Shown: piece after piece, positions 1 through 10,600 of the stretch
Layout: each line of letters opens with the position of its first letter
Position numbering within the stretch: the stretch's first letter is position 1
Assembly (NCBI GenBank): GCA_964612555.1
Contig: CAZTBW010000004.1
Location: 1-64,000 of the forward strand
Source of the DNA: DAOLCO01 sp964612555
GTDB lineage: Bacteria > Bdellovibrionota_C > UBA2361 > SZUA-149 > DAOLCO01
Reading direction: 5' to 3'
Length of the DNA stretch: 64,000 nt
Made by a program: the position numbers and the translations under genes
The notes under the pieces: generated by a model
Databases searched by the model: none
What the model was told of the DNA's origin: nothing
Seen by the model: only the letters and a program-made list of their open reading frames with translations

Positions 1-55
1 CTATCGTTCCTACGTTCAAGTGAGGCTTACTTCTATCAAATTTATCTTTAGACAT
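1..55 (-). CDS. tuf: Elongation factor Tu, N-terminal fragment (cut by window edge)
   Basis: Only the first 18 codons lie in the window. They translate to MSKDKFDRSKPHLNVGTI, which matches the conserved N-terminus of bacterial EF-Tu just before its GHVDHGKT P-loop. An AGGA element sits about 10 bases upstream of the ATG. The gene starts 36 bases after fusA, as expected for the last gene of the str operon (rpsL-rpsG-fusA-tuf). The G domain and everything after it are outside the window, so completeness cannot be judged. Confidence 0.93.
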   Translation of the reverse strand, partial: MSKDKFDRSKPHLNVGTI

Positions 56-91
56 AACGGTATCCTATCTCTTTTACTTATTTTCCATTTA

Positions 92-2185
92 TTATCTTGC
101 AATCAGAGCTTCTGCAACCTGGGCAGGAACCTGATCATAACTATTAAAATGCATTGAGAAGGTTGCCCTTCCCTGTGTCTGGGAACGAAGATCAGTTGCA
201 TAACCGAACATCTCACCGAGAGGAACCTCAGCATTTATAACCTGAGCTCCCACTCTTGCTTCCATTCCCAGAATCTTTCCCCTTCTTCTGTTTATGTCTC
301 CCACTACATTTGAAAGACTTTCATCAGGGGTGACTACTTCAACTTTCATAATTGGCTCAAGGAGTTTCAAATCTGCTTCCCTGGCTGCTTCCTTAACTGC
401 CAGTGACCCCGCAATCTTGAAAGCCATCTCGGAAGAATCCACTTCATGAAAACTTCCATCAATCAAATCAACTCCGACATCAATTACAGGATACCCAGCC
501 AGGATACCACCCCCTAAAGCTTCAACTATCCCCTTTTCAGCCGCAGGAATATATTCTTTTGGGATAGTTCCACCTTTTATAAGATTATTGAACTGAAAGC
601 CCTCTCCACGAGGTCTGGGATAGAGCTTTATCACCACGTGCCCGTACTGACCACGACCTCCGGTCTGCCTGACGTACTTGTAATCTTTTTCTGCCGGTTT
701 AAGAATCGTTTCACGATATGCAACCTGTGGTTTTCCTACATTGGCGGAGACTTTAAATTCTCTTGTAAGCCTGTCTACGATAATTTCAAGATGCAGCTCC
801 CCCATACCGGCAATAATGGTTTGTCCGGTTTCTTCATCAGAGTTCAATCTGAAGGAAGGGTCTTCCTGAGCAATTTTTGCTAACGCACTACCAAGCTTGT
901 CCTGATCTGCTTTTGTTTTAGGCTCTATCGCCACTGAGATTACGGGCTCAGGAAATTCTATTGATTCAAGTATAATCGGACTGTTCTCTGCACAGAGAGT
1001 ATCCCCTGTGTGAACATCCTTTAAACCAACCACTGCTGCAATATCACCGGTTTCGATAGCATCAACCTCTTCACGCTTATTGGCATGCATCTTTACGATT
1101 CTACCAATCCGATACGACTTATCAGTTCGAGGGATATATGCTGAATCTCCGGAACGGATTTTTCCGGAATACACTCTGACAAAACTCAAGACCCCGTGTG
1201 GGTCTGCTATGATCTTAAATGCAAGAGCAGAAAAAGGAGCTTTATCGTCTGCGTTTCGAGTTACCGTCTTTTCAGAATCCCTGACATCCATTCCCTCAAC
1301 AGGTGGAACATCAAGGGGAGAAGGGAGAAACCTGACCACTGCATCCAATAAAGGCTGGACACCTTTATTCTTAAATGCCGAACCACAAAGAACCGGGACA
1401 ACCGACATGAAAAGACAAGCTTTTCTAATGCCCTCATATATTTCATCGTGGCTTAGTTCAGCACCGGAAAGATATTTATCAAGTAGCACTTCATCAGTCT
1501 CAGCTATTGCCTCAATAAGAGCAGTCCGGGCGTTTTTCGCCTGTTCTTCTATATCTTTTGGAATTTCTTCATAACGATACCTGGCTCCCAAAGTCTCTTC
1601 TTCATAAATGGTAGCTTTCATCGTTACAAGGTCGATAATACCCTTAAAATCATCTTCCCTTCCTATGGGAAGTTGTATCGGTACAGGGGTACATTTTAAA
1701 CGTGAACGCATCATCTCGACACAACGTTCAAAATCCGCACCCATTCTGTCCATTTTGTTTACAAAGCAAAATCGAGGCACTTCATATTTGTTAGCCTGTC
1801 TCCAGACGGTCTCCGTCTGAGGCTCCACTCCGGCTACGGCATCAAACACGGCAATAGCACCATCGAGTACTCTGAGAGATCGTTCTACCTCAATGGTAAA
1901 ATCAACGTGCCCGGGAGTATCAATAATATTAATCCGATGAAGCTCGAAATTATCTTCAGCGCCTTTCCAGTGACAGGTCGTTGCAGCCGAGGTGATGGTA
2001 ATACCACGCTCCTGTTCCTGCTCCATGTAATCCATAGTAGCAGCACCATCGTGCACTTCACCGATTTTATAGCTCACGCCTGTGTAGTACAGAATACGCT
2101 CAGTAGTAGTGGTTTTTCCGGCATCAATGTGAGCCATGATGCCGATGTTTCTGATTCTATTTAAAGGGATAGACCTTTGTGACAT
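92..2185 (-). CDS. fusA: Elongation factor G
   Basis: This is the ribosomal translocase GTPase that moves tRNA-mRNA after peptide-bond formation and helps recycle ribosomes. The 697-residue protein has normal EF-G length. Visible G-domain motifs are the P-loop AHIDAGKT (residues 18-25), switch II DTPGHVDFT and NKMDR, followed by the domain II-V sequence typical of EF-G (GMGELHLEI, GGRGQYGHV). The ATG has a strong AAGGTGAG ribosome-binding site. It lies between rpsG and tuf in the str operon. The 111-base gap to rpsG contains a small tandem repeat array, listed separately. Confidence 0.98.
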   Translation of the reverse strand: MSQRSIPLNRIRNIGIMAHIDAGKTTTTERILYYTGVSYKIGEVHDGAATMDYMEQEQERGITITSAATTCHWKGAEDNFELHRINIIDTPGHVDFTIEVERSLRVLDGAIAVFDAVAGVEPQTETVWRQANKYEVPRFCFVNKMDRMGADFERCVEMMRSRLKCTPVPIQLPIGREDDFKGIIDLVTMKATIYEEETLGARYRYEEIPKDIEEQAKNARTALIEAIAETDEVLLDKYLSGAELSHDEIYEGIRKACLFMSVVPVLCGSAFKNKGVQPLLDAVVRFLPSPLDVPPVEGMDVRDSEKTVTRNADDKAPFSALAFKIIADPHGVLSFVRVYSGKIRSGDSAYIPRTDKSYRIGRIVKMHANKREEVDAIETGDIAAVVGLKDVHTGDTLCAENSPIILESIEFPEPVISVAIEPKTKADQDKLGSALAKIAQEDPSFRLNSDEETGQTIIAGMGELHLEIIVDRLTREFKVSANVGKPQVAYRETILKPAEKDYKYVRQTGGRGQYGHVVIKLYPRPRGEGFQFNNLIKGGTIPKEYIPAAEKGIVEALGGGILAGYPVIDVGVDLIDGSFHEVDSSEMAFKIAGSLAVKEAAREADLKLLEPIMKVEVVTPDESLSNVVGDINRRRGKILGMEARVGAQVINAEVPLGEMFGYATDLRSQTQGRATFSMHFNSYDQVPAQVAEALIAR

Positions 2186-2252
2186 GCGCGCTCACCTTCT
2201 TAGTATCGTTTGAGTATAAAATACGCAGTCAAAAAAAGCGAACTGCCAACAG

Positions 2253-2300
2253 AAATTTACAGTATAAAATTTACGGTATAAATTTACCGCAGAAATTTAC
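2253..2300. repeat. Four tandem AAATTTAC repeats between rpsG and fusA
   Basis: Four copies of AAATTTAC begin at 2253, 2267, 2280 and 2293, a 13-14 base period, with related flanks. The last copy overlaps the rpsG stop codon (TGG TAA ATT T on the minus strand). The array therefore looks like repeated slippage copies of the gene's 3' end. No function is evident; it lies in the transcribed spacer ahead of fusA. Confidence 0.7.
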
Positions 2301-2767
2301 CACCGATAGTGAGCAAAAGCCCGGTTCGCTTCTGCCATTTTATGAGCATCTTCTTTCTTTCTTACCGCGTTACCTCTGTTCTGAGAAGCGTCATATAGCT
2401 CGGCAGCAAGTCTGTCCTGCATACTTTTTTCAGATCGATCACGAGCAGCATTTACAATCCAGCGAATGGCAAGTGCATCACGTCTGTTCTGTCTGACTTC
2501 AGTAGGAACCTGATAGGTCGCACCACCCACTCTTCTTGAACGAACCTCAACAACCGGTCGAACATTTTCCATTGCCTGATTGAAAATCTCATATCCATCC
2601 TGGCTGTATCTGGTGGAAGCAGAACTGAGCGCACCATAAAAAACACGCTCCGCAATGGTTCTCTTACCATGCAACATCATCATATTAATGAACTGTCTTA
2701 CAAGCACACTCCCAAACTTCTGGTCTGGAATACGATCTCTTTTAAAATCTTTACTTTTTCTGGACAT
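2297..2767 (-). CDS. rpsG: 30S ribosomal protein S7
   Basis: S7 nucleates assembly of the 30S head and contacts the E site; in many bacteria it is also the translational repressor of the str operon. The 156-residue length is exactly that of the family. Diagnostic segments include PDQKFGSVLVRQFINMMM and the central GGATYQVPTEVR motif. It sits between rpsL (51 bases upstream) and fusA and is surely co-transcribed with them. Confidence 0.98.
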   Translation of the reverse strand: MSRKSKDFKRDRIPDQKFGSVLVRQFINMMMLHGKRTIAERVFYGALSSASTRYSQDGYEIFNQAMENVRPVVEVRSRRVGGATYQVPTEVRQNRRDALAIRWIVNAARDRSEKSMQDRLAAELYDASQNRGNAVRKKEDAHKMAEANRAFAHYRW

Positions 2768-2818
2768 AGACTACTTAAACTCTACTTAACATTAACAAAA
2801 CTATTGCTTAGGACGCCC

Positions 2819-3193
2819 CTACTGTTTAGGACGCTTAGTTCCATACTTGGAACGTGACTGATTCCTGCCATTAACTCCTTGAGTATCAAGGTTACCCCGA
2901 ACGATATGATACCGAACTCCAGGAAGATCCTTCACCCGACCACCCCTGATAAGAACCACGGAGTGCTCCTGAAGATTGTGACCCTCTCCGGGGATATAAC
3001 TGGTTACTTCAATGCCGTTTGTTAAACGTACACGAGCTACCTTTCTAAGCGCAGAATTAGGCTTTTTTGGCGTAGTAGTGTACACCCTTACACATACCCC
3101 CCGCTTCTGAGGACAAGCCTGCAAAGCAGGAACCTTGTTTCGCTTCTCTTGTTTCTTCCGACCTTGTCGAACTAGCTGACTAATCGTAGGCAT
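2819..3193 (-). CDS. rpsL: 30S ribosomal protein S12
   Basis: S12 is the decoding-centre protein, first gene of the str operon. Its 124 residues match the family length. The strongly conserved stretches KKPNSALRKVARVRL and GEGHNLQEHSVVLIRGGRV are present, and both streptomycin-relevant lysine positions appear wild type (TPKKPNS and GRVKDLPG). A consensus-like promoter (3324-3351) and a leader hairpin (3273-3295) lie upstream. Confidence 0.98.
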   Translation of the reverse strand: MPTISQLVRQGRKKQEKRNKVPALQACPQKRGVCVRVYTTTPKKPNSALRKVARVRLTNGIEVTSYIPGEGHNLQEHSVVLIRGGRVKDLPGVRYHIVRGNLDTQGVNGRNQSRSKYGTKRPKQ

Positions 3194-3272
3194 GTACTAC
3201 GCTCCAATTAAAATATCTTTAGTTTTAACAACAACTTATAAAATAAAATCTTATCAGAAACCCTAAAAAACA

Positions 3273-3295
3273 CTCATTTAATACAAACAAATGAG
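3273..3295 (-). promoter_or_regulatory. Leader hairpin of the str operon
   Basis: A perfect 7-bp inverted repeat CTCATTT/AAATGAG with a 9-base loop lies in the 5' leader of rpsL, between the predicted start of transcription and the start codon. It could be a stabilising or feedback element. Nothing in it is recognisable as the S7 binding site, so the role is inference. Confidence 0.4.
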
Positions 3296-3323
3296 AAATT
3301 ACATTTAAAAACGCAGGCGCTGA

Positions 3324-3351
3324 TTTATCACCAGCCTTGAGTAAATGTCAA
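3324..3351 (-). promoter_or_regulatory. Sigma70-type promoter of the str operon
   Basis: On the minus strand a perfect -35 TTGACA (3351-3346) is followed, after 16 bases, by GATAAA (3329-3324). It starts 13 bases after the rpoC terminator and points at rpsL, leaving a leader of about 125 bases. The position between a terminator and the first gene of an operon supports it. Confidence 0.65.
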
Positions 3352-3363
3352 ATTTTACAGGAT

Positions 3364-3416
3364 AAAAACCGCACCCTTGATTCATATTTTATCAGCATGA
3401 ATAAGCTGCGGTTTTT
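3364..3416 (-). terminator. Intrinsic terminator after rpoC
   Basis: A long hairpin pairs AAAAACCGCA with TGCGGTTTTT. An inner inverted repeat (TTATTCAT with ATGAATCAA) extends the stem, and the 3' arm ends in a T-run on either strand. It begins 16 bases after the rpoC stop and separates the rpoBC operon from the str operon. Confidence 0.8.
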
Positions 3417-3431
3417 ATTCGAATGCTCCCC

Positions 3432-6400
3432 CTACGGATGTGCCTGATCAGAATTACTCCTTCCAAGCTGAAGAGGCATCCTGATAGTGTTTGGACCACT
3501 TCCTCCGTTTCCTGAAGAACTCCTTACCTCACTCTGGCTTCCTTCCTTTTCCTCCTGCCCCTCAACAAATACACGGGCTTCCTTTACAGGGTCTTTAATA
3601 TACCCGGTTCCGGCAGGGATAATTCTTCCCATGATAACATTTTCCTTAAGCCCTCTGAGGTAATCAGTCTTACCTGAGGTTGAAGCCTCAGTAAGTACCT
3701 TCGTAGTTTCCTGGAAGCTTGCTGCCGAGATAAAGCTCTCGGTAGAAAGCGACGCTTTGGTAATACCAAGAAGTAATGGCTCATACGTAGCAGGCTCTCC
3801 ACCTTCTGCCGCAACACGATCATTCTCTTCGGCAAAAGTAAAGCGATCAACCGACTCACCATCAAGGAACCTCGTATCACCGGCAGTAATAACCCGAACC
3901 TTACCAAGCATCTGGCGTACAATTACTTCAATGTGCTTATCGTTAATCTTCACACCCTGAAGTCGATATACTTCCTGAGCCTCATTCACAAGGTATCTTG
4001 CAAGTTCACGAACTCCAAGAATTCTCAGAATATCATGAGGGTTGGCAGAACCGGACGTTAAAGCATCTCCCGATCTTACCCGATCACCTTTTTCCACCTG
4101 AAGATGTTTATTCTTGGGAATAAAATATTCAACCGGCTCTCCCACTTCAGGAGTCACGATAAGGCGACGCTTACCACGGTAATCTTCACCAAAACTTACC
4201 ACTCCATCAATGTCACTGACATCCGCGGGACTCTTTGGTTTTCTTGCTTCAAATAGCTCAGCAACTCTTGGAAGACCACCGGTAATATCCTTGGTTTTGG
4301 TACTTTCACGTTCTCTCTTTGCAAGTACCGCTCCAGGAAATACCTCTTCCCCGTTTGACACCACTACCTTGATTCCAACCGGAAGATAAAAAGTCTGCTC
4401 TTTACCGGTCTCACTGTTCTTGACAATGATTGCCGGTCGAAGATCAAGTGATTTATCCTTGGACTCAACGATTTCTCTTTCAGCAAAACCGGTTCTTTCA
4501 TCGGTTCTCTCTTCAAGAGTGTACTCGTTAATATCTTTCCAGCTTGCAACACCACCGAACTCCGTCATAACCGGAACAGAGAAAGGATCCCATTCAGCCA
4601 GAAGATCTCCAGGCTTTACCGATTCCCCCTCTTTCTGCTTGACGATCGTACCATAAAGAAGCGGATACTTTTCTTTCTCCCTGCCCTCTTTAGTGTCAAC
4701 AATAGATATCTCGGCTTTACGTCCCATAACCACCATCCCACGAGGTGATTCTACGATATTTCCATCCTTATATCGCACCTCACCCGCATATCGGGAAAGC
4801 AGATTAGTCTGTTCCGCACGACCGGTTGCCGTACCACCGATGTGGAATGTTCTCATGGTAAGCTGAGTACCAGGCTCTCCAATGGACTGTGCAGCAATTA
4901 CACCCACTGCCTCACCCATGTTGGCGATATGCCCTCGGGCAAGGTCACGACCGTAACAAAGCGCACACACTCCATACCTCTGCTCACAAGTCAGCGCAGA
5001 TCGTATCATCACCCGATCTATCCCTGCATCCGCAATCTGTTCAGCAGCAGCTTCGTCAATTTCATGATTACCAAGAACAATCACTTCATCGGTAATCGGG
5101 TCAACGATATCATCCAGAGCCACTCTTCCAAGGATTCTGTCAGCAAGTCCTTCAATCTGTTCACCCGCTTCAATAAGCGCAGTTACTTCGATTCCATTAA
5201 GCGTACCACAATCATAACCAGTCACCACACAATCCTGAGCAACATCTACAAGCCTACGAGTCAGATACCCGGAGTTTGCGGTCTTAAGTGCGGTATCCGC
5301 AAGACCCTTTCTTGCTCCGTGTGTAGAAATAAAGTACTCACCTACCGTTAAACCTTCACGGAAGTTTGCCTTGATTGGGGTCTCAATAATGGAGCCATCA
5401 GGTTTTGCCATCAATCCCCGCATCCCGGCAAGCTGACGAATCTGCTGACTCGAACCACGAGCACCAGAATCTGCCATCATGTAGATTGGATTAAAACTTG
5501 GTCCTACATGAGTCTCCTTACCATCTGAAAAAGACTCAGAAGCAATACCCTGCATCATGTCAGTTGCAACACGGTCTCCAAAATCAGCCCAGATATCAAT
5601 TGCCTTATTGTAACGCTCTCCGGTAGTAATAAGACCTTCCTGATATTGCTGCTCCACCGTTGCAATACGCTCCTCGGCTTCCGAAAGGAGCTTACTCTTT
5701 GAATCAGGAATAGTCATATCCTTCATACCAATAGAAATACCTGCCTTCGTTGCATAGCGATACCCAAGGTCTTTCAGTCTGTCAGAAAGAAGAACTGTGG
5801 CTTTATTCCCGGAAAGTCTGAAACAATCATCCACGAGATTTCCAAGCTGCTTCTTGGTCATAACCTTGTTAATATGAGCAAATGTCAGACCCTCTGGACA
5901 GATATCATACAAGAGCACTCTTCCAACCGTAGTCTGCTCCATCTTCCCATCAATTCTGACTTTAATACCCGCCTGAAGATCAACCAGATCAGAATCATAG
6001 GCATGACGCACTTCATCCGGACTTGAGAATATTTTTCCACTGCCAAAAGCAAAAGGACGTTCTCTGGTCAAATAGTACAGACCCAGTACAATATCCTGAG
6101 ATGGAACAATGATCGGTTTACCATGAGCAGGACCAAGTACATTATTAGTAGACATCATTAGTACTCGCGCCTCAACCTGCGCCTCTATTGAAAGAGGTAA
6201 GTGAACCGCCATCTGGTCTCCGTCAAAGTCCGCGTTAAACGCAGTACATACGAGCGGATGCAGCTGAATCGCCTTTCCTTCCACAAGAATCGGCTCGAAC
6301 GCCTGAATACCAAGTCGGTGAAGCGTAGGTGCCCGGTTAAGCATAACCGGATGCTCTTTAATAACTTCATCGAGCATATCCCAAACTACCGATTTTTGAA

Positions 6401-7610
6401 GCTCAACAAGTTTTTTTGCACTTTTTATAGTACTTGCATATCCCTTCTGCTCAAGCTTCTGATAAATGAACGGCTTGAAAAGTTCCAGCGCCATTAATTT
6501 TGGCAGACCGCACTGATGCAGACGAAGCTCAGGACCAACAACAATCACCGAACGTCCGGAATAATCAACACGCTTTCCAAGAAGGTTCTGACGGAAACGA
6601 CCGGTCTTCCCCTTAAGCATGTCAGAAAGTGATTTAAGTGGTCGCTTGTTAGTACCGGTAATCACCCTGCCTCTTCTACCATTATCAAACAAGGCATCAA
6701 CCGCCTCCTGAAGCATCCTCTTTTCATTTCTGATAATGATATCAGGAGCATTAAGCTCCATAAGCTTTTTCAAACGGTTATTTCTGTTTATAACCCTTCT
6801 ATAAAGATCATTCAGATCACTCGTAGCAAATCTTCCTCCATCAAGAGGAACAAGCGGTCTAAGATCAGGCGGGATAACAGGGATACACTCAAGTATCATC
6901 CACTGCGGATCATTACCACTTTCATGGAACGCCTGAAGAACCTTAAGCCGCTTTACGAGCTTCTTTCTTTTGGCTTCACTGGTAGCTTCCTTAAGTTCTC
7001 CACGGAGCTGATTAAAAATCTCCCCCACGTTCAATCGTGAAAGAAGCTCCTTTACCGCTTCGGCACCGATACCGGCACGAAAAGTATCCGAACCGTACTC
7101 TTCAAGATTTTTTCGGTACTCCTGCTCGGTAAGGAGCTCATTTGCTTCAAGTGAGGTCTTTCCCGGGTCAAGTATGATGTAAGACTCGAAGTAAAGCACC
7201 TTCTCAAGCTCTCTTAATGAAAGATCAAGTATGTTACCAATTCGACTTGGAAGACTTCTTAGAAACCAGATATGTGCAACCGGTGCGGCAAGATCAATAT
7301 GCCCCATACGTTCACGACGAACTTTTGAAAGTGTTACTTCAACACCACACTTTTCACACACCACCCCACGGTGACGCATCCTTTTGTACTTTCCGCAGAT
7401 ACACTCATAATCCTTTACAGGACCGAATATCTTACCACAGAAGAGTCCATCCCGTTCCGGCTTAAAGGTACGATAGTTTATAGTTTCAGGTTTTCTGACC
7501 TGTCCATGCGACCAAGAGCGAATCTTCTCAGGACTCGCAATTGAAATTCGCATCGCTGTTATATTTGAGGGGTTTTTTGGTTTCTCAAATAAGCTAAATA
7601 TATCATCCAT
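3432..7610 (-). CDS. rpoC: DNA-directed RNA polymerase subunit beta'
   Basis: This is the catalytic large subunit of RNA polymerase. The ATG at 7610 is preferred over the in-frame TTG two codons earlier: it has an AAGGA element 9 bases upstream, and it places the zinc-ribbon cysteines at residues 70, 72, 85 and 88, as in E. coli. The absolutely conserved NADFDGD Mg2+-binding loop and the bridge-helix/trigger-loop region (ADSGARGS; GEPGTQLTMRTFHIGG) are intact. The length of about 1392 residues is typical of proteobacterial beta'. It lies 59 bases after rpoB and ends at a strong terminator. Confidence 0.98.
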   Translation of the reverse strand: MDDIFSLFEKPKNPSNITAMRISIASPEKIRSWSHGQVRKPETINYRTFKPERDGLFCGKIFGPVKDYECICGKYKRMRHRGVVCEKCGVEVTLSKVRRERMGHIDLAAPVAHIWFLRSLPSRIGNILDLSLRELEKVLYFESYIILDPGKTSLEANELLTEQEYRKNLEEYGSDTFRAGIGAEAVKELLSRLNVGEIFNQLRGELKEATSEAKRKKLVKRLKVLQAFHESGNDPQWMILECIPVIPPDLRPLVPLDGGRFATSDLNDLYRRVINRNNRLKKLMELNAPDIIIRNEKRMLQEAVDALFDNGRRGRVITGTNKRPLKSLSDMLKGKTGRFRQNLLGKRVDYSGRSVIVVGPELRLHQCGLPKLMALELFKPFIYQKLEQKGYASTIKSAKKLVELQKSVVWDMLDEVIKEHPVMLNRAPTLHRLGIQAFEPILVEGKAIQLHPLVCTAFNADFDGDQMAVHLPLSIEAQVEARVLMMSTNNVLGPAHGKPIIVPSQDIVLGLYYLTRERPFAFGSGKIFSSPDEVRHAYDSDLVDLQAGIKVRIDGKMEQTTVGRVLLYDICPEGLTFAHINKVMTKKQLGNLVDDCFRLSGNKATVLLSDRLKDLGYRYATKAGISIGMKDMTIPDSKSKLLSEAEERIATVEQQYQEGLITTGERYNKAIDIWADFGDRVATDMMQGIASESFSDGKETHVGPSFNPIYMMADSGARGSSQQIRQLAGMRGLMAKPDGSIIETPIKANFREGLTVGEYFISTHGARKGLADTALKTANSGYLTRRLVDVAQDCVVTGYDCGTLNGIEVTALIEAGEQIEGLADRILGRVALDDIVDPITDEVIVLGNHEIDEAAAEQIADAGIDRVMIRSALTCEQRYGVCALCYGRDLARGHIANMGEAVGVIAAQSIGEPGTQLTMRTFHIGGTATGRAEQTNLLSRYAGEVRYKDGNIVESPRGMVVMGRKAEISIVDTKEGREKEKYPLLYGTIVKQKEGESVKPGDLLAEWDPFSVPVMTEFGGVASWKDINEYTLEERTDERTGFAEREIVESKDKSLDLRPAIIVKNSETGKEQTFYLPVGIKVVVSNGEEVFPGAVLAKRERESTKTKDITGGLPRVAELFEARKPKSPADVSDIDGVVSFGEDYRGKRRLIVTPEVGEPVEYFIPKNKHLQVEKGDRVRSGDALTSGSANPHDILRILGVRELARYLVNEAQEVYRLQGVKINDKHIEVIVRQMLGKVRVITAGDTRFLDGESVDRFTFAEENDRVAAEGGEPATYEPLLLGITKASLSTESFISAASFQETTKVLTEASTSGKTDYLRGLKENVIMGRIIPAGTGYIKDPVKEARVFVEGQEEKEGSQSEVRSSSGNGGSGPNTIRMPLQLGRSNSDQAHP

Positions 7611-7669
7611 ACCCAAATGTCCTTCTACTTGTTTAGGAACTTAAATTTATCTACCACCAGAACTACACA

Positions 7670-10600
7670 CTACATCTTATCAGTATCAGAATCGCCTACA
7701 TCAACTTCGACATTAATCTTTGCTACGGTCTGTCTGGTCACTTCATCAATCGAGGTAATCTCATCAAGCTCTTCTTCAGGCTCCACAAGATCAACATCAA
7801 GTCCAAGGCTCATCAATTCCTTGCACATAACATTAAAGGATTCCGGAAGTCCGGGCTCAAGCACGTTCTCACCCTTCACTATCGCTTCATACATTCTGGT
7901 TCTACCCGCAACGTCATCGGACTTGACAGTAAGAAACTCCTGTAGTGAGTACGCCGCACCGTACGCTTCAAGCGCCCACACTTCCATCTCCCCGAGACGC
8001 TGACCACCAAACTGCGCCTTACCTCCAAGCGGCTGCTGAGTAACCAGTGAATATGGACCAATGGAACGAGCGTGAATCTTCTCATCCACCAGGTGGTGAA
8101 GTTTAAGGATATACATAATCCCCACAGTGACCCGCTCTGAGAACTTCTCTCCGGTTCTACCATCATACAGCTCGGTCCTTCCAAAATGAAGGTCTTCAGG
8201 TAAACCCGCAGTAGCTGATAAATCAGAAACTTCTTTCTCACTCAGCCCTTCAAAAACCGGGCTTGCAATATGAATACCTTCCATACACTTTTGAGCAAGC
8301 TCCATGACTTCAATATCATCAAGACTCCCGATGTAATCCACGTATCCTTTATTTTCAAAAGCTTCTGTAAGAAGCACTCTGGTATCCGAAACTATCTTCT
8401 TCAACTCAGGAGTCATGGCACCTTCTCTTGAAAGAACCTTTCTTACCTGAATATTCGGGTCACAGACTTTCTCAACCTGATCCCGCAACCTTCTTCCCAC
8501 ACTGTAAGAAGACCAGCCCAAATGCGTTTCAAGAATCTGTCCCACGTTCATTCGGGAAGGAACACCAAGAGGGTTCAGTACCATGTCAATGGGAGTACCG
8601 TCAGGAAGATACGGCATATCCTCTACCGGAAGCACCACTGAAAGCACCCCTTTGTTTCCATGACGACCCGCCATCTTGTCACCAACCTGAAGCCGTCTCT
8701 TGACCGCAACAAACACCTTGACAAGTTTAATAACTCCAGGGGGAAGTTCATCTCCCTTTCTCAATCTCTTGATCTTATTGGATATCGCAGCCCGCTTGTT
8801 ATTAATAAGCTGACCTGTGCTCACCACAATACGACTCACCTCTTCCTGAATCTTTTCATTTCCAATCTGAACATCTCTCAGATATTCAAACGGAACTTCA
8901 TCAAGCAGTGCCTTTGTAAGCTTCTCACCCTTTGCAATAAGCGGACGCTTGTTTTCATCCACAAGCTTTGCAGTGGTCTCCTTCCCTTCAAGAAGTAACA
9001 CAAGCTGTTTCAATGCAGAGTCACGAAGAATCCTGATTTCATCTCTCTGATCTTGCTCAAGTTTGGCAATATCAGCTTTTTCGATTTCAAGCATTCTGTC
9101 GTCTTTGGAAGTACCCTTACGTGAGAACACGTGCGCACCAATGATCGTACCTTCCACACCGGGAGGTAGTCGCAAACTGGTATCCCGAACTTCACCGGCT
9201 TTCTCACCAAAGATCGCACGAAGAAGCTTTTCTTCCGGTGACAGTTGAGTTTCGCTCTTTGGAGTTATCTTACCAACAAGAATATCACCAGGCTTAACTT
9301 CAGCACCAATTCTGATAATCCCCGATTCATCAAGGTTGGAAAGCGCTTCCTCACCCACGTTGGGAATATCACGAGTAATTTCTTCGTTACCCAATTTGGT
9401 ATCCCGGGCGACACACTCAAACTCTTCAATATGAATTGAACTGAAAACATCTTCCTGCACCACACGCTCACTTACAAGCATGGAGTCCTCAAAGTTGTAG
9501 CCACCCCAGGACATGAAAGCAAGCAGAATGTTTTTACCCAGAGCAAGCTCTCCCATATCGGTAGACTGCCCGTCAGCAATAACCTCACTCGCTCCAACCA
9601 CGTCTCCCTGCTGTACAATCGGACGCTGGTTGATGCAGGTACTCTGATTCGATCTCATGTACTTGGTGATATTGTAAATATCAACTCCGGTATCAAGCGG
9701 GTCATCGGAAAGCGTATCAGCCTTCATCACAATTCGGGTCGCATCAACCGACTGCACCACCCCTGAACGCTTCGCCACTATCGCAGCTCCGGAATCTCCG
9801 GCAACCACTTTTTCCACCCCCGTACCAACCAAAGGAGCACGAGAAGTAATAAGCGGCACTGCCTGGCGCTGCATGTTTGAACCCATAAGTGCACGGTTTG
9901 CGTCATCATTCTCAAGAAAAGGAATAAGTGACGCGGCAACACTCACAAGCTGACTCGGACTCACGTCCATAAGAGTTACTTCTTCTGCCGGTACAAAAAG
10001 AAACTCATTGTTCTTTCTTGCAGAAACAAGCGCATCAACGAACTTACCATTTTTATCAAGTGGAGCATTCGCCTGAGCAATTACTTCACGAGCTTCCTCA
10101 ATCGCAGAAAGATACACAAGATCCTTGGATGCCTTGCCATTATTTACCACCCGGTAAGGCGTCTCGACAAAACCAAAGTCATTAACTCTTGCATAAGAAG
10201 CAAGAGAAGAGATCAACCCGATATTCGGACCTTCCGGCGTTTCAATCGGACATACACGACCATAGTGAGTCGTGTGAACGTCACGCACCTCAAAACCTGC
10301 TCGCTCACGAGTTAATCCACCTGGACCAAGGGCACTTAACCTTCTCTTGTGAGTGATCTCACTAAGTGGGTTAGTCTGATCCATAAACTGACTCAGCTGT
10401 GAAGAACCAAAGAACTCCTTCACCGCCGCAGCAACCGGTTTATAATTGATAAGGTCTTGTGGCATCTGGGTTTCAATATCCTGGATGCTCATACGCTCCT
10501 TGATCGCACGCTCCATACGAACCAGACCGATACGGTACTGGTTCTCAACAAGCTCACCCGCAGAACGTACCCGTCTGTTTCCAAGATGATCAATATCATC

